From Syntrophaceae bacterium UBA4810 (lineage in GTDB: Bacteria; Desulfobacterota; Syntrophia; Syntrophales; Smithellaceae): 15,428 bases of DNA. Below the pieces are notes generated by a model, which saw only the letters and a program-made list of their open reading frames with translations, did not search any database and was not told the origin of the DNA. The stretch's first letter is position 1. Each line of letters starts with the position of its first letter. The DNA is taken from contig DHGA01000087.1 in NCBI GenBank assembly GCA_002402545.1, positions 600-16,027 of the forward strand, given 5' to 3'. Positions 7,541 to 14,622 of the stretch are shown in pieces. A program made the position numbers and the translations under genes.

Positions 7541-7591
7541 AAACTCATATAATTCCCTTCAGCATCGACGTATAGAGCTAATTTCGATACA

Positions 7592-7620
7592 AATATAGGA
7601 AAAATAATAATTACTGTCAA
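7592..7620 (-). promoter_or_regulatory. Promoter of the glycan operon
   Basis: On the minus strand TTGACA (7620-7615), a 17-base spacer and TATATT (7597-7592) form a near-consensus promoter. The expected start is near 7585, giving a leader of about 45 bases before the GT9 ATG at 7540. It should drive the GT9, GT39 and PAP2 genes together. Confidence 0.75.
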
Positions 7621-7790
7621 CTAAACATTACAAAACCTTTGATCGTTAAGAATAGACAATGAATGTATTTATCAACACATGAAGGCGCTATGCCCCCTTT
7701 AGTAAATTGTTTCTTAGTCAGTGCGCAGATAGAGATAACGGTCCTGTTCTTTGGCTACTTATTACTAGAGGCACGCACGGCGTTTATAGT

Positions 7791-7820
7791 GGAGTCCCTT
7801 CGGCAGGAGCTGAAGTCTCC
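7791..7820 (+). other. Potential RNA hairpin
   Basis: GGAG (7791-7794) pairs with CTCC (7817-7820). After a small internal loop, CTTCGGC (7798-7804) pairs with GCTGAAG (7809-7815) with one G-U pair, closing an AGGA loop. The pairing is good but function is unknown; the same bases are also open for translation in two frames. Confidence 0.35.
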
Positions 7821-7846
7821 TTTCATAAAATGGACATCCCGCGGTT

Positions 7847-7891
7847 TGCAGAAAGTATTTAACCCTAAGCGGAAGCCAGCGGCTTTCTGCA
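7847..7891. repeat. Inverted repeat, 9-base arms
   Basis: TGCAGAAAG (7847-7855) and CTTTCTGCA (7883-7891) are perfect reverse complements with 27 bases between them. No T run follows on either strand, so it is not an intrinsic terminator. Confidence 0.5.
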
Positions 7892-7998
7892 TGGGGGAAA
7901 GTTCGCGTTTAAACCACTGGAAAACCCTGACAGATGTATGGGAATACGTAATTCCTGGTTATTAAGGTAAAGCTGGATTTAATAACTTTTGGGTTTAA

Positions 7999-8022
7999 TT
8001 CCCCGCCGCTTGCGGCGGGGAA
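7999..8022. repeat. GC-rich palindrome, REP-like
   Basis: TTCCCCGCCGC followed by TT and GCGGCGGGGAA forms an 11-base-arm palindrome. As RNA it would fold with a stable CUUG tetraloop. It stands out in a moderate-GC interval and has no T run on either strand, so it is not a terminator. Palindromes of this form (C-rich arm, CTTG centre) are, from memory, common intergenic repeats in Deltaproteobacteria and other environmental genomes; the copy number in this genome is not visible here. Confidence 0.55.
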
Positions 8023-8112
8023 GTTCATTGCTTGCAGAGAAGAAAAAGTTCTTTGAACTAGCTGAAATACCACGGAAATGATGACGAAAATTAAAACTTT
8101 CAAAAGGTAATC

Positions 8113-8165
8113 TTCAATTCTGATAACTGCCCAATACCGTGGATAAGTAGTCGTTATCAATTGAA
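8113..8165. repeat. Imperfect inverted repeat beside the groEL terminator
   Basis: TTCAATT-CT-GATAAC (8113-8127) pairs with GTTATC-AATTGAA (8153-8165): 13 paired bases with a 2-base bulge and a 25-base loop. It could be a structured RNA or remnant terminal repeats of a small insertion. Confidence 0.4.
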
Positions 8166-8167
8166 CA

Positions 8168-8204
8168 ATAAAAAAGCCCCTTGGCCGGTCGGACAAGGGG
8201 CTTT
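8168..8204 (-). terminator. Intrinsic terminator of groES-groEL
   Basis: On the minus strand, AAAGCCCCTTG (8204-8194) and CAAGGGGCTTT (8183-8173) form an 11-base stem with a 10-base loop. The T tract continues through the stem end into 8168. It lies 47 bases after the groEL stop. In the other direction there are only three T's, so it works mainly for groEL. Confidence 0.9.
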
Positions 8205-8207
8205 AAA

Positions 8208-8229
8208 CGTTGCGATGCTTCTCGCAATG
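8208..8229. repeat. Small dispersed-repeat-like palindrome in the groEL 3' untranslated region
   Basis: CGTTGCGA (8208-8215) and TCGCAATG (8222-8229) pair around TGCTTC. Read on the minus strand, CATTGCGAGAAGC followed by ATCGCAACG resembles the widespread intergenic repeats that contain GTCATTGCGAG and end in GCAATC, known from several bacterial groups. The resemblance is from memory. It sits between the groEL stop and its terminator. Confidence 0.45.
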
Positions 8230-8251
8230 ACAAGGTGGTATTGCTACTTAA

Positions 8252-9901
8252 TTACATTCCCATGCCGGGATATCCGCCTCCGGGAGGCATACCGGGCATT
8301 CCGCCTGCGCCTTTTTCCTCGGGTTTGTCAGCTACCATGCACTGTGTCGTTAACAATAACGAAGCCACGCTGGCCGCGTTCTGCAGGGCAAAACGTGTGA
8401 CTTTGGTCGGGTCAATTACGCCGGCTTTGATCATGTCTTCATACGTGTCCGTGCGGGCGTTGAATCCAAAAGATGCCCCTTTTTCCTTATTCGCTTTTAC
8501 CTTTTCCGCGACAATGCTGCCTTCAAATCCGGCATTGGCGGCAATCATTTTAATCGGCTCTTCAATCGCCTTTTTGACGATATTCACGCCGATCTGTTCA
8601 TCGCCGTCAAGGGAAAGTTTGCCCAGAGCAGGCAGTGCGCGCAGGTAAGCGACTCCGCCGCCGGGAACAATTCCTTCTTCCACCGCGGCGCGGGTTGCAT
8701 GCAGAGCGTCTTCTACGCGGGCTTTCTTTTCTTTCATTTCGGATTCGGTTGCCGCGCCGACTTTAATTACGGCGACACCGCCGACCAGTTTGGCCAGTCT
8801 TTCCTGAAGTTTTTCTTTATCGTAATCAGAAGTGGTTTCTTCAATCTGAGCGCGGATCTGTTTCACGCGACCTTCCAGCTCGGATCTCTTGCCGGCGCCG
8901 TCCACGATAGTGGTATTATCTTTGTCGATGATGATTTTCTTGGCGCGGCCGAGGTCTTCCATTTTAACGTTTTCCAGTTTGTAGCCCATGTCTTCAGAAA
9001 TCATCTTGCCGCCGGTGAGGATGGCAATGTCTTCCAGCATGGCTTTACGGCGGTCGCCGAAACCGGGCGCTTTAACAGCGGCCACATGCAGTGTGCCGCG
9101 GATTTTGTTGACAACCAATGTAGCCAGCGCTTCACCTTCCACGTCTTCAGAAATAATGAGGAGGGGCTTGCCCATCTTGGCGATCTGTTCCAGAATCGGA
9201 AGCAGGTCTTTCATGCCGCTGATTTTCTTTTCATAGATTAAAATTAACACGTCTTCAAGGTTAACCAGCATTTTGTCCGCGTTGGTTACAAAGTAAGGAG
9301 AGAGATAACCGCGGTCAAACTGCATACCTTCGACGATTTCCAGTTCCGTCTCCAGGCCTTTGGCTTCTTCCACGGTGATGACGCCTTCTTTCCCGACTTT
9401 GCCCATGGCTTCGGCAATGATGCTTCCTATTGTTTCATCGTTGTTGGCGGAGATTGTTCCGACCTGAGCGATTTCTTTCTGATCTTTGGTGGGCTTGCTC
9501 ATTTTGCTGAGTTCTTTGACTACCGTTTCCACGGACTTGTCGATGCCTCTTTTGATATCCATCGGGTTAGAGCCCGCGGCTACGGCTTTGACACCTTCGC
9601 GGTAAATCGCCTGCGCGAGCAAAGTGGCTGTGGTTGTTCCGTCGCCGGCGACATCGCTGGTTTTGCTGGCGACTTCTTTGACCATCTGCGCGCCCATGTT
9701 TTCAAATTTGTCTTCCAGTTCGATTTCTTTGGCCACGGTTACGCCGTCTTTAGTCACGGTGGGTGAACCGAAGCTTTTATCGATAATTACATTGCGGCCT
9801 TTGGGGCCGAGAGTTACCTTTACAGCGTCGGCCAGGGTGTTTACCCCTTTGAGGATCGCTTTCCTCGCCTCTTCATCGTAAAGAAGTATTTTTGCTCCCA
9901 T
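8252..9901 (-). CDS. groEL: Chaperonin GroEL (60 kDa)
   Basis: GroEL forms the cytoplasmic double-ring chaperonin that folds proteins with GroES and ATP. The 549-residue protein is full length. The N terminus has KVTLGPKGRNV and the nucleotide-site residues DGTTTATLLAQ with D87 in the usual place. VEEGIVPGGGVAYL occurs near 400. The C terminus is the flexible Gly-Met-rich tail MPGMPPGGGYPGMGM. Translation is supported by AAGGAGG about ten bases before the ATG. It follows groES by 25 bases in one operon and ends at a strong terminator. No missing key residue was seen. Confidence 0.99.
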   Translation of the reverse strand: MGAKILLYDEEARKAILKGVNTLADAVKVTLGPKGRNVIIDKSFGSPTVTKDGVTVAKEIELEDKFENMGAQMVKEVASKTSDVAGDGTTTATLLAQAIYREGVKAVAAGSNPMDIKRGIDKSVETVVKELSKMSKPTKDQKEIAQVGTISANNDETIGSIIAEAMGKVGKEGVITVEEAKGLETELEIVEGMQFDRGYLSPYFVTNADKMLVNLEDVLILIYEKKISGMKDLLPILEQIAKMGKPLLIISEDVEGEALATLVVNKIRGTLHVAAVKAPGFGDRRKAMLEDIAILTGGKMISEDMGYKLENVKMEDLGRAKKIIIDKDNTTIVDGAGKRSELEGRVKQIRAQIEETTSDYDKEKLQERLAKLVGGVAVIKVGAATESEMKEKKARVEDALHATRAAVEEGIVPGGGVAYLRALPALGKLSLDGDEQIGVNIVKKAIEEPIKMIAANAGFEGSIVAEKVKANKEKGASFGFNARTDTYEDMIKAGVIDPTKVTRFALQNAASVASLLLTTQCMVADKPEEKGAGGMPGMPPGGGYPGMGM

Positions 9902-9926
9902 TTTATATATTCCTCCTTAATTATTC

Positions 9927-10217
9927 TTATTTTTCAATGATTCCTAAAATGTCGTCTTCCCGCATGATCAAATACTCGTCACCGTCGATTTTAACTTCGG
10001 TGCCGCCGTATTTGCTGAAAAGAATTTTGTCGCCGACTTTTACTTCCGGTTTAATAAGCTTACCGTCATCGGCCACTTTGCCTTTGCCCACGGCTACTAC
10101 TTTTCCTTCAATGGGTTTTTCCTTGGCGGTGTCCGGGATGATGATGCCTCCCTTGGTTTTTTGCTCTTCTGCCAAACGTTTTACAATAATTCTATCTTGT
10201 AAAGGTCTGATATTCAT
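9927..10217 (-). CDS. groES: Co-chaperonin GroES (10 kDa)
   Basis: GroES is the heptameric lid of the GroEL chamber. The 96-residue length is standard. The N terminus MNIRPLQDRIIVKRL is typical, and the mobile loop region EEQKTKGGIIIPDTAKEKP contains the GGIII segment that contacts GroEL. KYGGTEVKIDGDEYLIM is the usual C-terminal block. A GAAAGGAG run precedes the ATG. It is the promoter-proximal gene of the groES-groEL operon. Confidence 0.98.
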   Translation of the reverse strand: MNIRPLQDRIIVKRLAEEQKTKGGIIIPDTAKEKPIEGKVVAVGKGKVADDGKLIKPEVKVGDKILFSKYGGTEVKIDGDEYLIMREDDILGIIEK

Positions 10218-10277
10218 GCTTTTTTCTCCTTTCCTGCTTTTTTATGTTTTTATTCATAATTGCTGAATAGCGCCGCT

Positions 10278-10305
10278 AACTTAAACATTTTTTTGATAAT
10301 GTCAA
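10278..10305 (-). promoter_or_regulatory. Probable promoter of groES-groEL
   Basis: A perfect TTGACA (10305-10300 on the minus strand) lies between radA and groES, with a weak TAAGTT (10283-10278) 16 bases on. No CIRCE inverted repeat (TTAGCACTC-N9-GAGTGCTAA) is present anywhere upstream, so HrcA control of the usual kind is not supported. A heat-shock sigma factor is possible but no clear consensus is seen. Confidence 0.4.
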
Positions 10306-10353
10306 CACTTAGGTGGATTTTCTAAAAAATATTTTCCGATGCGCCCTGTGAAA

Positions 10354-11715
10354 TTAAAATAAATTTTCCAGCATCTGTTGAAGCGAGCTGACGGTTATCA
10401 CTTTCATTTTTGCCACTTTAATTGCCTGCGCGGATGAGGTTTTGGGTGCTATGCAATACTCAAATCCCAGGCGCGCCGCTTCTTTTACCCTTGTTTCCAT
10501 TTGAGAAACGGCGCGTATTTCGCCGGTTAGCCCCACTTCTCCCAAAATAACGGTGCGCGCGTCAATTGGCTTATCCAAAAAGCTTGAGGCCATCGCGGCA
10601 ACGACGCCTAAATCCACCGCCGGTTCGGAAAGTTTTATGCCGCCGGCGACGTTGATGAAAATATCAGACGCGCCGAGATGCAGGCCGCAAATTTTATCGA
10701 GGACTGCCACCAAAAGTGACACGCGATTATGATCCACGCCGATGGCTGTGCGTCGCGGCATTCCCAGATTAGTGGCGGAAACCAGCGCCTGAATTTCCAC
10801 CAGAATCGGCCGGGTGCCTTCCAGGCTGGGAACGACAACTGAACCGGAAACATTTTGTGGCCTTTCCGCCAAAAAGAAAGACGAAGGGTTGGGAACTTCT
10901 TTTAACCCCTTTTCCTGCATTTCAAAAACGCCGATTTCATTGGCCGGACCGAAACGGTTTTTAATCCCGCGCACAATTCTATAGGCGTGACCTGAATCTC
11001 CTTCGAAATAAAGAACCGTGTCCACCATGTGCTCCAAAACTTTTGGTCCGGCGATGGAGCCGTCTTTGGTGACATGGCCGACCAGAAAAACCGGAATGCC
11101 GAATTTTTTGGCAAACAAAATAAGCCTGGAAGACGCTTCACGCACCTGGCCTACGCTGCCCGGCGCGGACATCAGATCCGAAGAATAAAGAGTTTGAATG
11201 GAATCAATCACGACAATCGCGGGAGAAATATTTTTTATCTGCTCCAGAATTTTCTCCAGCGATACTTCCACAAGCACCAGCAGGTTTTTAGACGCCGCGC
11301 CGACCCGCTGGCCGCGCATTTTAATCTGGCTGGCTGATTCTTCGCCGGAAACATAAAGTACTTTTGTGCCGTTTTGCGCAAGGTTATGCATCATCTGCAG
11401 CATCAACGTGGATTTGCCGATGCCCGGCTCTCCGCCGATTAAAACCGCAGAGCCGCCGACAACGCCTCCGCCTAAAACACGGTCGATCTCTGCAAGTCCC
11501 GTAGTCAGGCGCTTGCCTTCTTCTGTGGGTATTTCTTCAATAGGCAGGGGCTTGCCGCCGAAGTTTATCTCGGCGCGGCTGCCGGAAGCCTCTTGGGTAA
11601 CCAGCTCTTCGGCAAAACAGTTCCATCCCTCGCAGGAAGGGCACTTGCCCAGCCATTTGGGCGACATATAGCCGCAGTGCTGACAGAAAAAACTGGTTTT
11701 GGCTTTTTTTACCAC
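10354..11715 (-). CDS. radA: DNA repair protein RadA (Sms)
   Basis: RadA is a RecA-like ATPase that extends strand exchange and processes recombination branches. The 453-residue length is typical. In order: an N-terminal zinc finger CX2CX10CX2C (C11, C14, C25, C28), Walker A GEPGIGKST (95-103), Walker B-like IVVIDSIQT near 167-175, the RadA-specific KNRFG motif (252-256), and a Lon-protease-like C-terminal domain from about 270. The start is GTG at 11715 with AAGGAGAG just upstream. The gene ends 136 bases before groES with no clear terminator, so some readthrough into groES-groEL is possible although the latter has its own promoter-like site. Confidence 0.98.
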   Translation of the reverse strand: MVKKAKTSFFCQHCGYMSPKWLGKCPSCEGWNCFAEELVTQEASGSRAEINFGGKPLPIEEIPTEEGKRLTTGLAEIDRVLGGGVVGGSAVLIGGEPGIGKSTLMLQMMHNLAQNGTKVLYVSGEESASQIKMRGQRVGAASKNLLVLVEVSLEKILEQIKNISPAIVVIDSIQTLYSSDLMSAPGSVGQVREASSRLILFAKKFGIPVFLVGHVTKDGSIAGPKVLEHMVDTVLYFEGDSGHAYRIVRGIKNRFGPANEIGVFEMQEKGLKEVPNPSSFFLAERPQNVSGSVVVPSLEGTRPILVEIQALVSATNLGMPRRTAIGVDHNRVSLLVAVLDKICGLHLGASDIFINVAGGIKLSEPAVDLGVVAAMASSFLDKPIDARTVILGEVGLTGEIRAVSQMETRVKEAARLGFEYCIAPKTSSAQAIKVAKMKVITVSSLQQMLENLF

Positions 11716-11828
11716 TTATATCTCTCCTTCGCCGAAAATGGAGAACAACATATTTTTTCCATATATGTCAACATTAATAAAAGCGGAAAACATTATAAAC
11801 AATATAAAAATCGTCATTTTATCATCTC

Positions 11829-11857
11829 TTTACAAAGGTCGGGTAAATGCCCATATT
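11829..11857 (+). promoter_or_regulatory. Promoter of the PNPOx-like gene
   Basis: TTTACA (11829-11834), 17 bases and CATATT (11852-11857) match the housekeeping consensus well. The expected start is near 11864, about 29 bases before the ATG. Confidence 0.55.
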
Positions 11858-11892
11858 TTATGATAAACAATTTAAAAAGAGAGGAAAAGACA

Positions 11893-12276
11893 ATGAAAAT
11901 TGATGAATATTTTGAACAGGCTAAAGGCGTAGGTGTTTTGGCCACCGCGGATAAAAGCGGGAAGGTTAACGCCGCTATCTACGGCCGGCCGCATTTTTTT
12001 GACGAAGAAACAGTGGCTTTTATAGCGGCGGAAAAACTGACTCATGCCAATTTGCAGGTAAACCCCCATGCTGTTTATCTTTTTAAAGAAACCGATAAAT
12101 ATGAAGGCAAGCGCTTATATCTGACAAAAATCCGCGAAGAAAAAGACAGCCCGCTGATTGAAGAAATCCGTCGTAGAAAATATAAAGAGGTGGAAGGTAA
12201 ATATAAAACCGGCCCCAAATATCTGGTTTATTTTAAGCTGGACAAAGTGCTTCCGTTAATCGGGGATGAACAGTAA
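11893..12276 (+). CDS. Pyridoxamine 5'-phosphate oxidase-like FMN-binding protein
   Basis: This 127-residue protein has the compact split-barrel look of the PNPOx-like superfamily: MKIDEYFEQAKGVGVLATAD at the start, SGKVNAAIYGRPHFF, then TVAFIAAEKLTHANLQVNPHAVYLF, where FMN usually binds, and a Lys/Arg-rich C-terminal half. It is much shorter than true PdxH (about 215), so a vitamin B6 role is unlikely; relatives are small flavin-, F420- or heme-related proteins of unknown reaction. The ATG at 11893 follows GAGAGGAAA at good spacing and a promoter-like sequence. The frame is open upstream to 11593, but that part overlaps radA and lacks coding character. It is followed 30 bases later by the epimerase-like gene, probably in one operon. 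Confidence 0.82.
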   Translation: MKIDEYFEQAKGVGVLATADKSGKVNAAIYGRPHFFDEETVAFIAAEKLTHANLQVNPHAVYLFKETDKYEGKRLYLTKIREEKDSPLIEEIRRRKYKEVEGKYKTGPKYLVYFKLDKVLPLIGDEQ

Positions 12277-12306
12277 AAAATTGTAATTTATCCGGAGGAG
12301 ATAAAA

Positions 12307-13206
12307 ATGAAAGTTTTTATTACGGGCGGCACGGGGTTTGTCGGCACTTATCTGGCCGGAAGATTGATTAAAGAAGGCCATGATGTTTCTATTCTTACTC
12401 CTAATCCGGATAGCTCCGAAACAAGATTGCCGAAAGTTTCCTATATCGCCGGCAATCCGACAATAAAAGGGCCATGGCAGGAATCCGTCGGCAAACATAA
12501 CGTGATTATAAATCTGGCCGGCGCTTCCATTTTCAGCCGCTGGACACCCGCGCAAAAAAAGATTCTGCGGGATAGCCGCATGGATACAACGCGCAATGTG
12601 GTGGAAGCGCTACCTGACGACGCGAGTGGTATTACATTTTTTAGCACGTCTGCCGTGGGTTATTACGGATTTCATGAAGATGAAGAGTTAATTGAATCGT
12701 CTATGGCCGGTGATGATTTTCTGGCGCGGTTGGCTTTTGATTGGGAACAGGAAGCCCTGCGCGCCGCGGATAAAAAAGCGCGCGTCGTAATTACCCGTTT
12801 CGGCATTGTGCTGGGTAAAAATGGCGGAGCGCTGGGCCAGATGATTCCGCTTTTTAAATATTTTCTGGGCGGGCCACTGGGCAGCGGCAGGCAGTGGTTT
12901 TCCTGGGTGCATATGGAGGATCTCGCCGAAGCGTTTATTTTTCTTCTGGCGCACAAAGAAATATCCGGGGCGGTTAATGTCTGTTCCCCTAATCCGGTGC
13001 CCAATAAAGATTTAGGCAAGGCTTTGGGCAAAGTATTAAGCCGGCCGTCTTTTCTGCCCGCTCCCGGATTTATGATCAAACTTATTCTGGGTGAATTCGG
13101 ATCCGTTTTGCTTAAAGGGCAGCGCGTCCTTCCGCAAAAACTTGTGAATGCCGGTTTTAAATTCCGGTATCCGGAAATTGAAAAAGCGCTTAGAAGCATC
13201 ATCTAG
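12307..13206 (+). CDS. TIGR01777-family NAD(P)-binding epimerase-like protein
   Basis: A 299-residue atypical short-chain dehydrogenase of the TIGR01777 group (E. coli YfcH, human SDR39U1), often labelled as a sugar-nucleotide epimerase without proof. The Rossmann signature GGTGFVG is at residues 7-13, the NLAGASIFSRWT block follows near 70-81, then STSAVGYYG, RFGIVLGKNGGALGQMIPLFK, a WFSWVHMEDLA segment and the C-terminal DUF1731-like end PQKLVNAGFKFRYPEIEKAL. The classical YxxxK pair is not evident, as is usual in this group. A strong GGAGGAG site precedes the ATG. The 30-base gap to the PNPOx-like gene suggests co-transcription. The physiological substrate is unknown. Confidence 0.88.
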   Translation: MKVFITGGTGFVGTYLAGRLIKEGHDVSILTPNPDSSETRLPKVSYIAGNPTIKGPWQESVGKHNVIINLAGASIFSRWTPAQKKILRDSRMDTTRNVVEALPDDASGITFFSTSAVGYYGFHEDEELIESSMAGDDFLARLAFDWEQEALRAADKKARVVITRFGIVLGKNGGALGQMIPLFKYFLGGPLGSGRQWFSWVHMEDLAEAFIFLLAHKEISGAVNVCSPNPVPNKDLGKALGKVLSRPSFLPAPGFMIKLILGEFGSVLLKGQRVLPQKLVNAGFKFRYPEIEKALRSII

Positions 13207-13286
13207 GCTTGATAATTTTTCAGGATTTTAAATTTATTTACCACGTTGATGATTTTTGCCGGCGTCTTAATAGCTAAGCGTGACAG

Positions 13287-13310
13287 ATCATTAATTCCAT
13301 GATTTTATTT
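13287..13310 (+). terminator. Weak terminator-like hairpin after the epimerase-like gene
   Basis: ATCAT (13287-13291) and ATGAT (13299-13303) form a 5-base AT-rich stem followed by TTTATTT. It is the only hairpin-plus-T candidate I see between this gene and serC. It is thermodynamically weak. Confidence 0.25.
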
Positions 13311-13372
13311 ACAAAAACAATAAACACTGGGGTTTTTGAATTTCCTTGAGTAAAAATTTCATTGCTGATATG

Positions 13373-13378
13373 TATAAT
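13373..13378 (+). promoter_or_regulatory. -10 box of serC
   Basis: A perfect TATAAT lies 32 bases before the preferred serC start. The nearest -35-like hexamer, TTGAGT at 13346, is 21 bases away, which is too far for a standard promoter, so only the -10 is called. Confidence 0.45.
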
Positions 13379-13409
13379 TGTTTTTAAATTTATTTAAAGG
13401 ATGTTGAGT

Positions 13410-14537
13410 ATGCAAAACCCAAATTTTAGTTCAGGCCCCTGTAGCAAAAGGCCAGCGTGGAATATTGATGTTTTGAAAGGTGCGCCGGTTGGTCGCTCGC
13501 ACCGTTCCGCACTGGGAAAAGAAAGACTTATCAAAGCCATTAACGAAACAAGAAGTATCTTGAAAATTCCGTCAGATTACCTTGTGGGAATTCTGCCGGC
13601 TTCTGATACCGGCGCTTTTGAATGCGCCATGTGGTCACTTTTGGGCCCCAAGCCGGTCACCGTTTTGGTCTGGGAAAGTTTTTCCGAAGGCTGGGCGACG
13701 GACGTTAACAAACAACTAAAACTCAACCCAGCAATTATTAAAGCCGATTACGGGAAAATTCCTGATCTGGCTAAAGTGGACTGGAAAACGGATGTGGTTT
13801 TTGTGGCCAACGGCACCACCAGCGGCGTGTGCATTCCCGACTGGAACTGGATTCCCGCCAACCGCGAAGGCCTGTCTTTGTGTGACGCGACCAGTTACGC
13901 GTTTGCCAATGAAATTGATTGGAGCAAAATTGATGTTTTGACATTCTCATGGCAGAAATGTCTGGGTGGCGAAGCCGCGCACGGCATGATGATTTTGAGC
14001 CCGAAAGCCGTAGCGCGCCTGGAATCTTACACGCCGCCCTGGCCGATGCCGAAGATTTTCCGTTTGAAGAAGGGCGACAAAGTCAACAAAGCCATTTTCG
14101 ACGGCGATGTCATCAACACGCCTTCCATGATCTGCGTGGAAGATTATTTAGACGCGCTTAGCTGGGCGGGGAAAATCGGCCTTGATGGGCTGTTCAAAAG
14201 AAGCCGCGCCAATTTAAAAGTTGTGGAAGACTGGGTGGCCAAAACCGACTGGATTGAATTTCTGGCTGATGACCCCAAAGTCCGTTCCAACACCTCCGTT
14301 TGTCTTTCGGTTACGCATCCGAAAGTCGCGGCGCTGGACGCGGACGCGAAAAGTAAATTCTTAAAGAGCATCGCGTCGGATTTAAGCAAAAAGAATGTCG
14401 CGCATGACATTAATTCTTATAAGGACGCTCCCGCCGGCTATCGTTTCTGGTGCGGGCCGACAATTGAAGAAGCGGATATTAAAAACGCGCTGACGGAGCT
14501 GGAAAAAGTTTTTAACGAAAAGGTCAAAGCCCTTTAA
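13410..14537 (+). CDS. serC: Phosphoserine aminotransferase, Methanosarcina-type
   Basis: SerC converts 3-phosphohydroxypyruvate and glutamate to phosphoserine, the second step of serine synthesis, using PLP. The 375-residue protein starts MQNPNFSSGPCSKRP and has GRSHRS near 28-33, the cofactor-stacking region GILPASDTGAFECAMW, D159 in LCDATSYA, and the PLP lysine K183 in FSWQKCLGGEAAHG. These features match the TIGR01365 type found in Methanosarcina and Alphaproteobacteria rather than the E. coli type. I prefer the ATG at 13410: AAAGG at 13396-13400 is nine bases upstream, whereas it directly abuts the in-frame ATG at 13401, which would add only three residues. No serA is adjacent in the window. 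It is followed by purA after 85 bases. Confidence 0.93.
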   Translation: MQNPNFSSGPCSKRPAWNIDVLKGAPVGRSHRSALGKERLIKAINETRSILKIPSDYLVGILPASDTGAFECAMWSLLGPKPVTVLVWESFSEGWATDVNKQLKLNPAIIKADYGKIPDLAKVDWKTDVVFVANGTTSGVCIPDWNWIPANREGLSLCDATSYAFANEIDWSKIDVLTFSWQKCLGGEAAHGMMILSPKAVARLESYTPPWPMPKIFRLKKGDKVNKAIFDGDVINTPSMICVEDYLDALSWAGKIGLDGLFKRSRANLKVVEDWVAKTDWIEFLADDPKVRSNTSVCLSVTHPKVAALDADAKSKFLKSIASDLSKKNVAHDINSYKDAPAGYRFWCGPTIEEADIKNALTELEKVFNEKVKAL

Positions 14538-14622
14538 TTCCGGTTCGGATATTTTAGATAAATTAGGGAAATTACTAAACGTAATTTTCAGCACCTATTA
14601 AAATGCAGGAAAGTATATACTA

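Larger units (their letters stand above)
7621..8169. other. Gene-free interval with several hairpins, possible degraded or mobile element
   Basis: About 550 bases lie between the glycan-operon promoter and the groEL terminator. The longest open frame (7663-7965, plus strand, 100 codons) has no ribosome site, no promoter and no recognisable domain. A second plus-strand frame (7683-7862) overlaps most of it. On the minus strand 7909-8196 is open but runs through the groEL terminator. I do not call any as a gene. What can be seen is secondary structure: hairpins at 7791-7820, 7847-7891, 7941-7955, 7999-8022 and 8113-8165. It could be a decayed gene, a dispersed repeat insertion or an uncharacterised RNA; sequence alone does not decide. 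Confidence 0.5.

Noticed and set aside
7663..7965. Plus-strand open frame of 100 codons as a gene
   Set aside because: No Shine-Dalgarno, no promoter and no domain; it overlaps hairpins and another open frame. It is reported only as part of a gene-free interval.
7909..8196. Minus-strand open frame of 95 codons
   Set aside because: It starts inside the groEL terminator and runs through the GC-rich palindrome; no protein features.
8699..9241. Plus-strand open frames opposite groEL
   Set aside because: They are antisense shadows of a highly conserved gene with biased codon use.
11593..11892. Upstream extension of the PNPOx-like gene
   Set aside because: It overlaps radA on the other strand and its promoter region; the ATG at 11893 has a ribosome site and the family-like N terminus.
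12672..13202. Minus-strand open frame of 176 codons opposite the epimerase-like gene
   Set aside because: It is an antisense shadow; the plus-strand protein has clear Rossmann and family motifs.
14569..14587. AAATTAC-TAAAC-GTAATTT hairpin between serC and purA as a terminator
   Set aside because: The stem is entirely AT-rich apart from one pair, and only a short T run follows; too weak to call.
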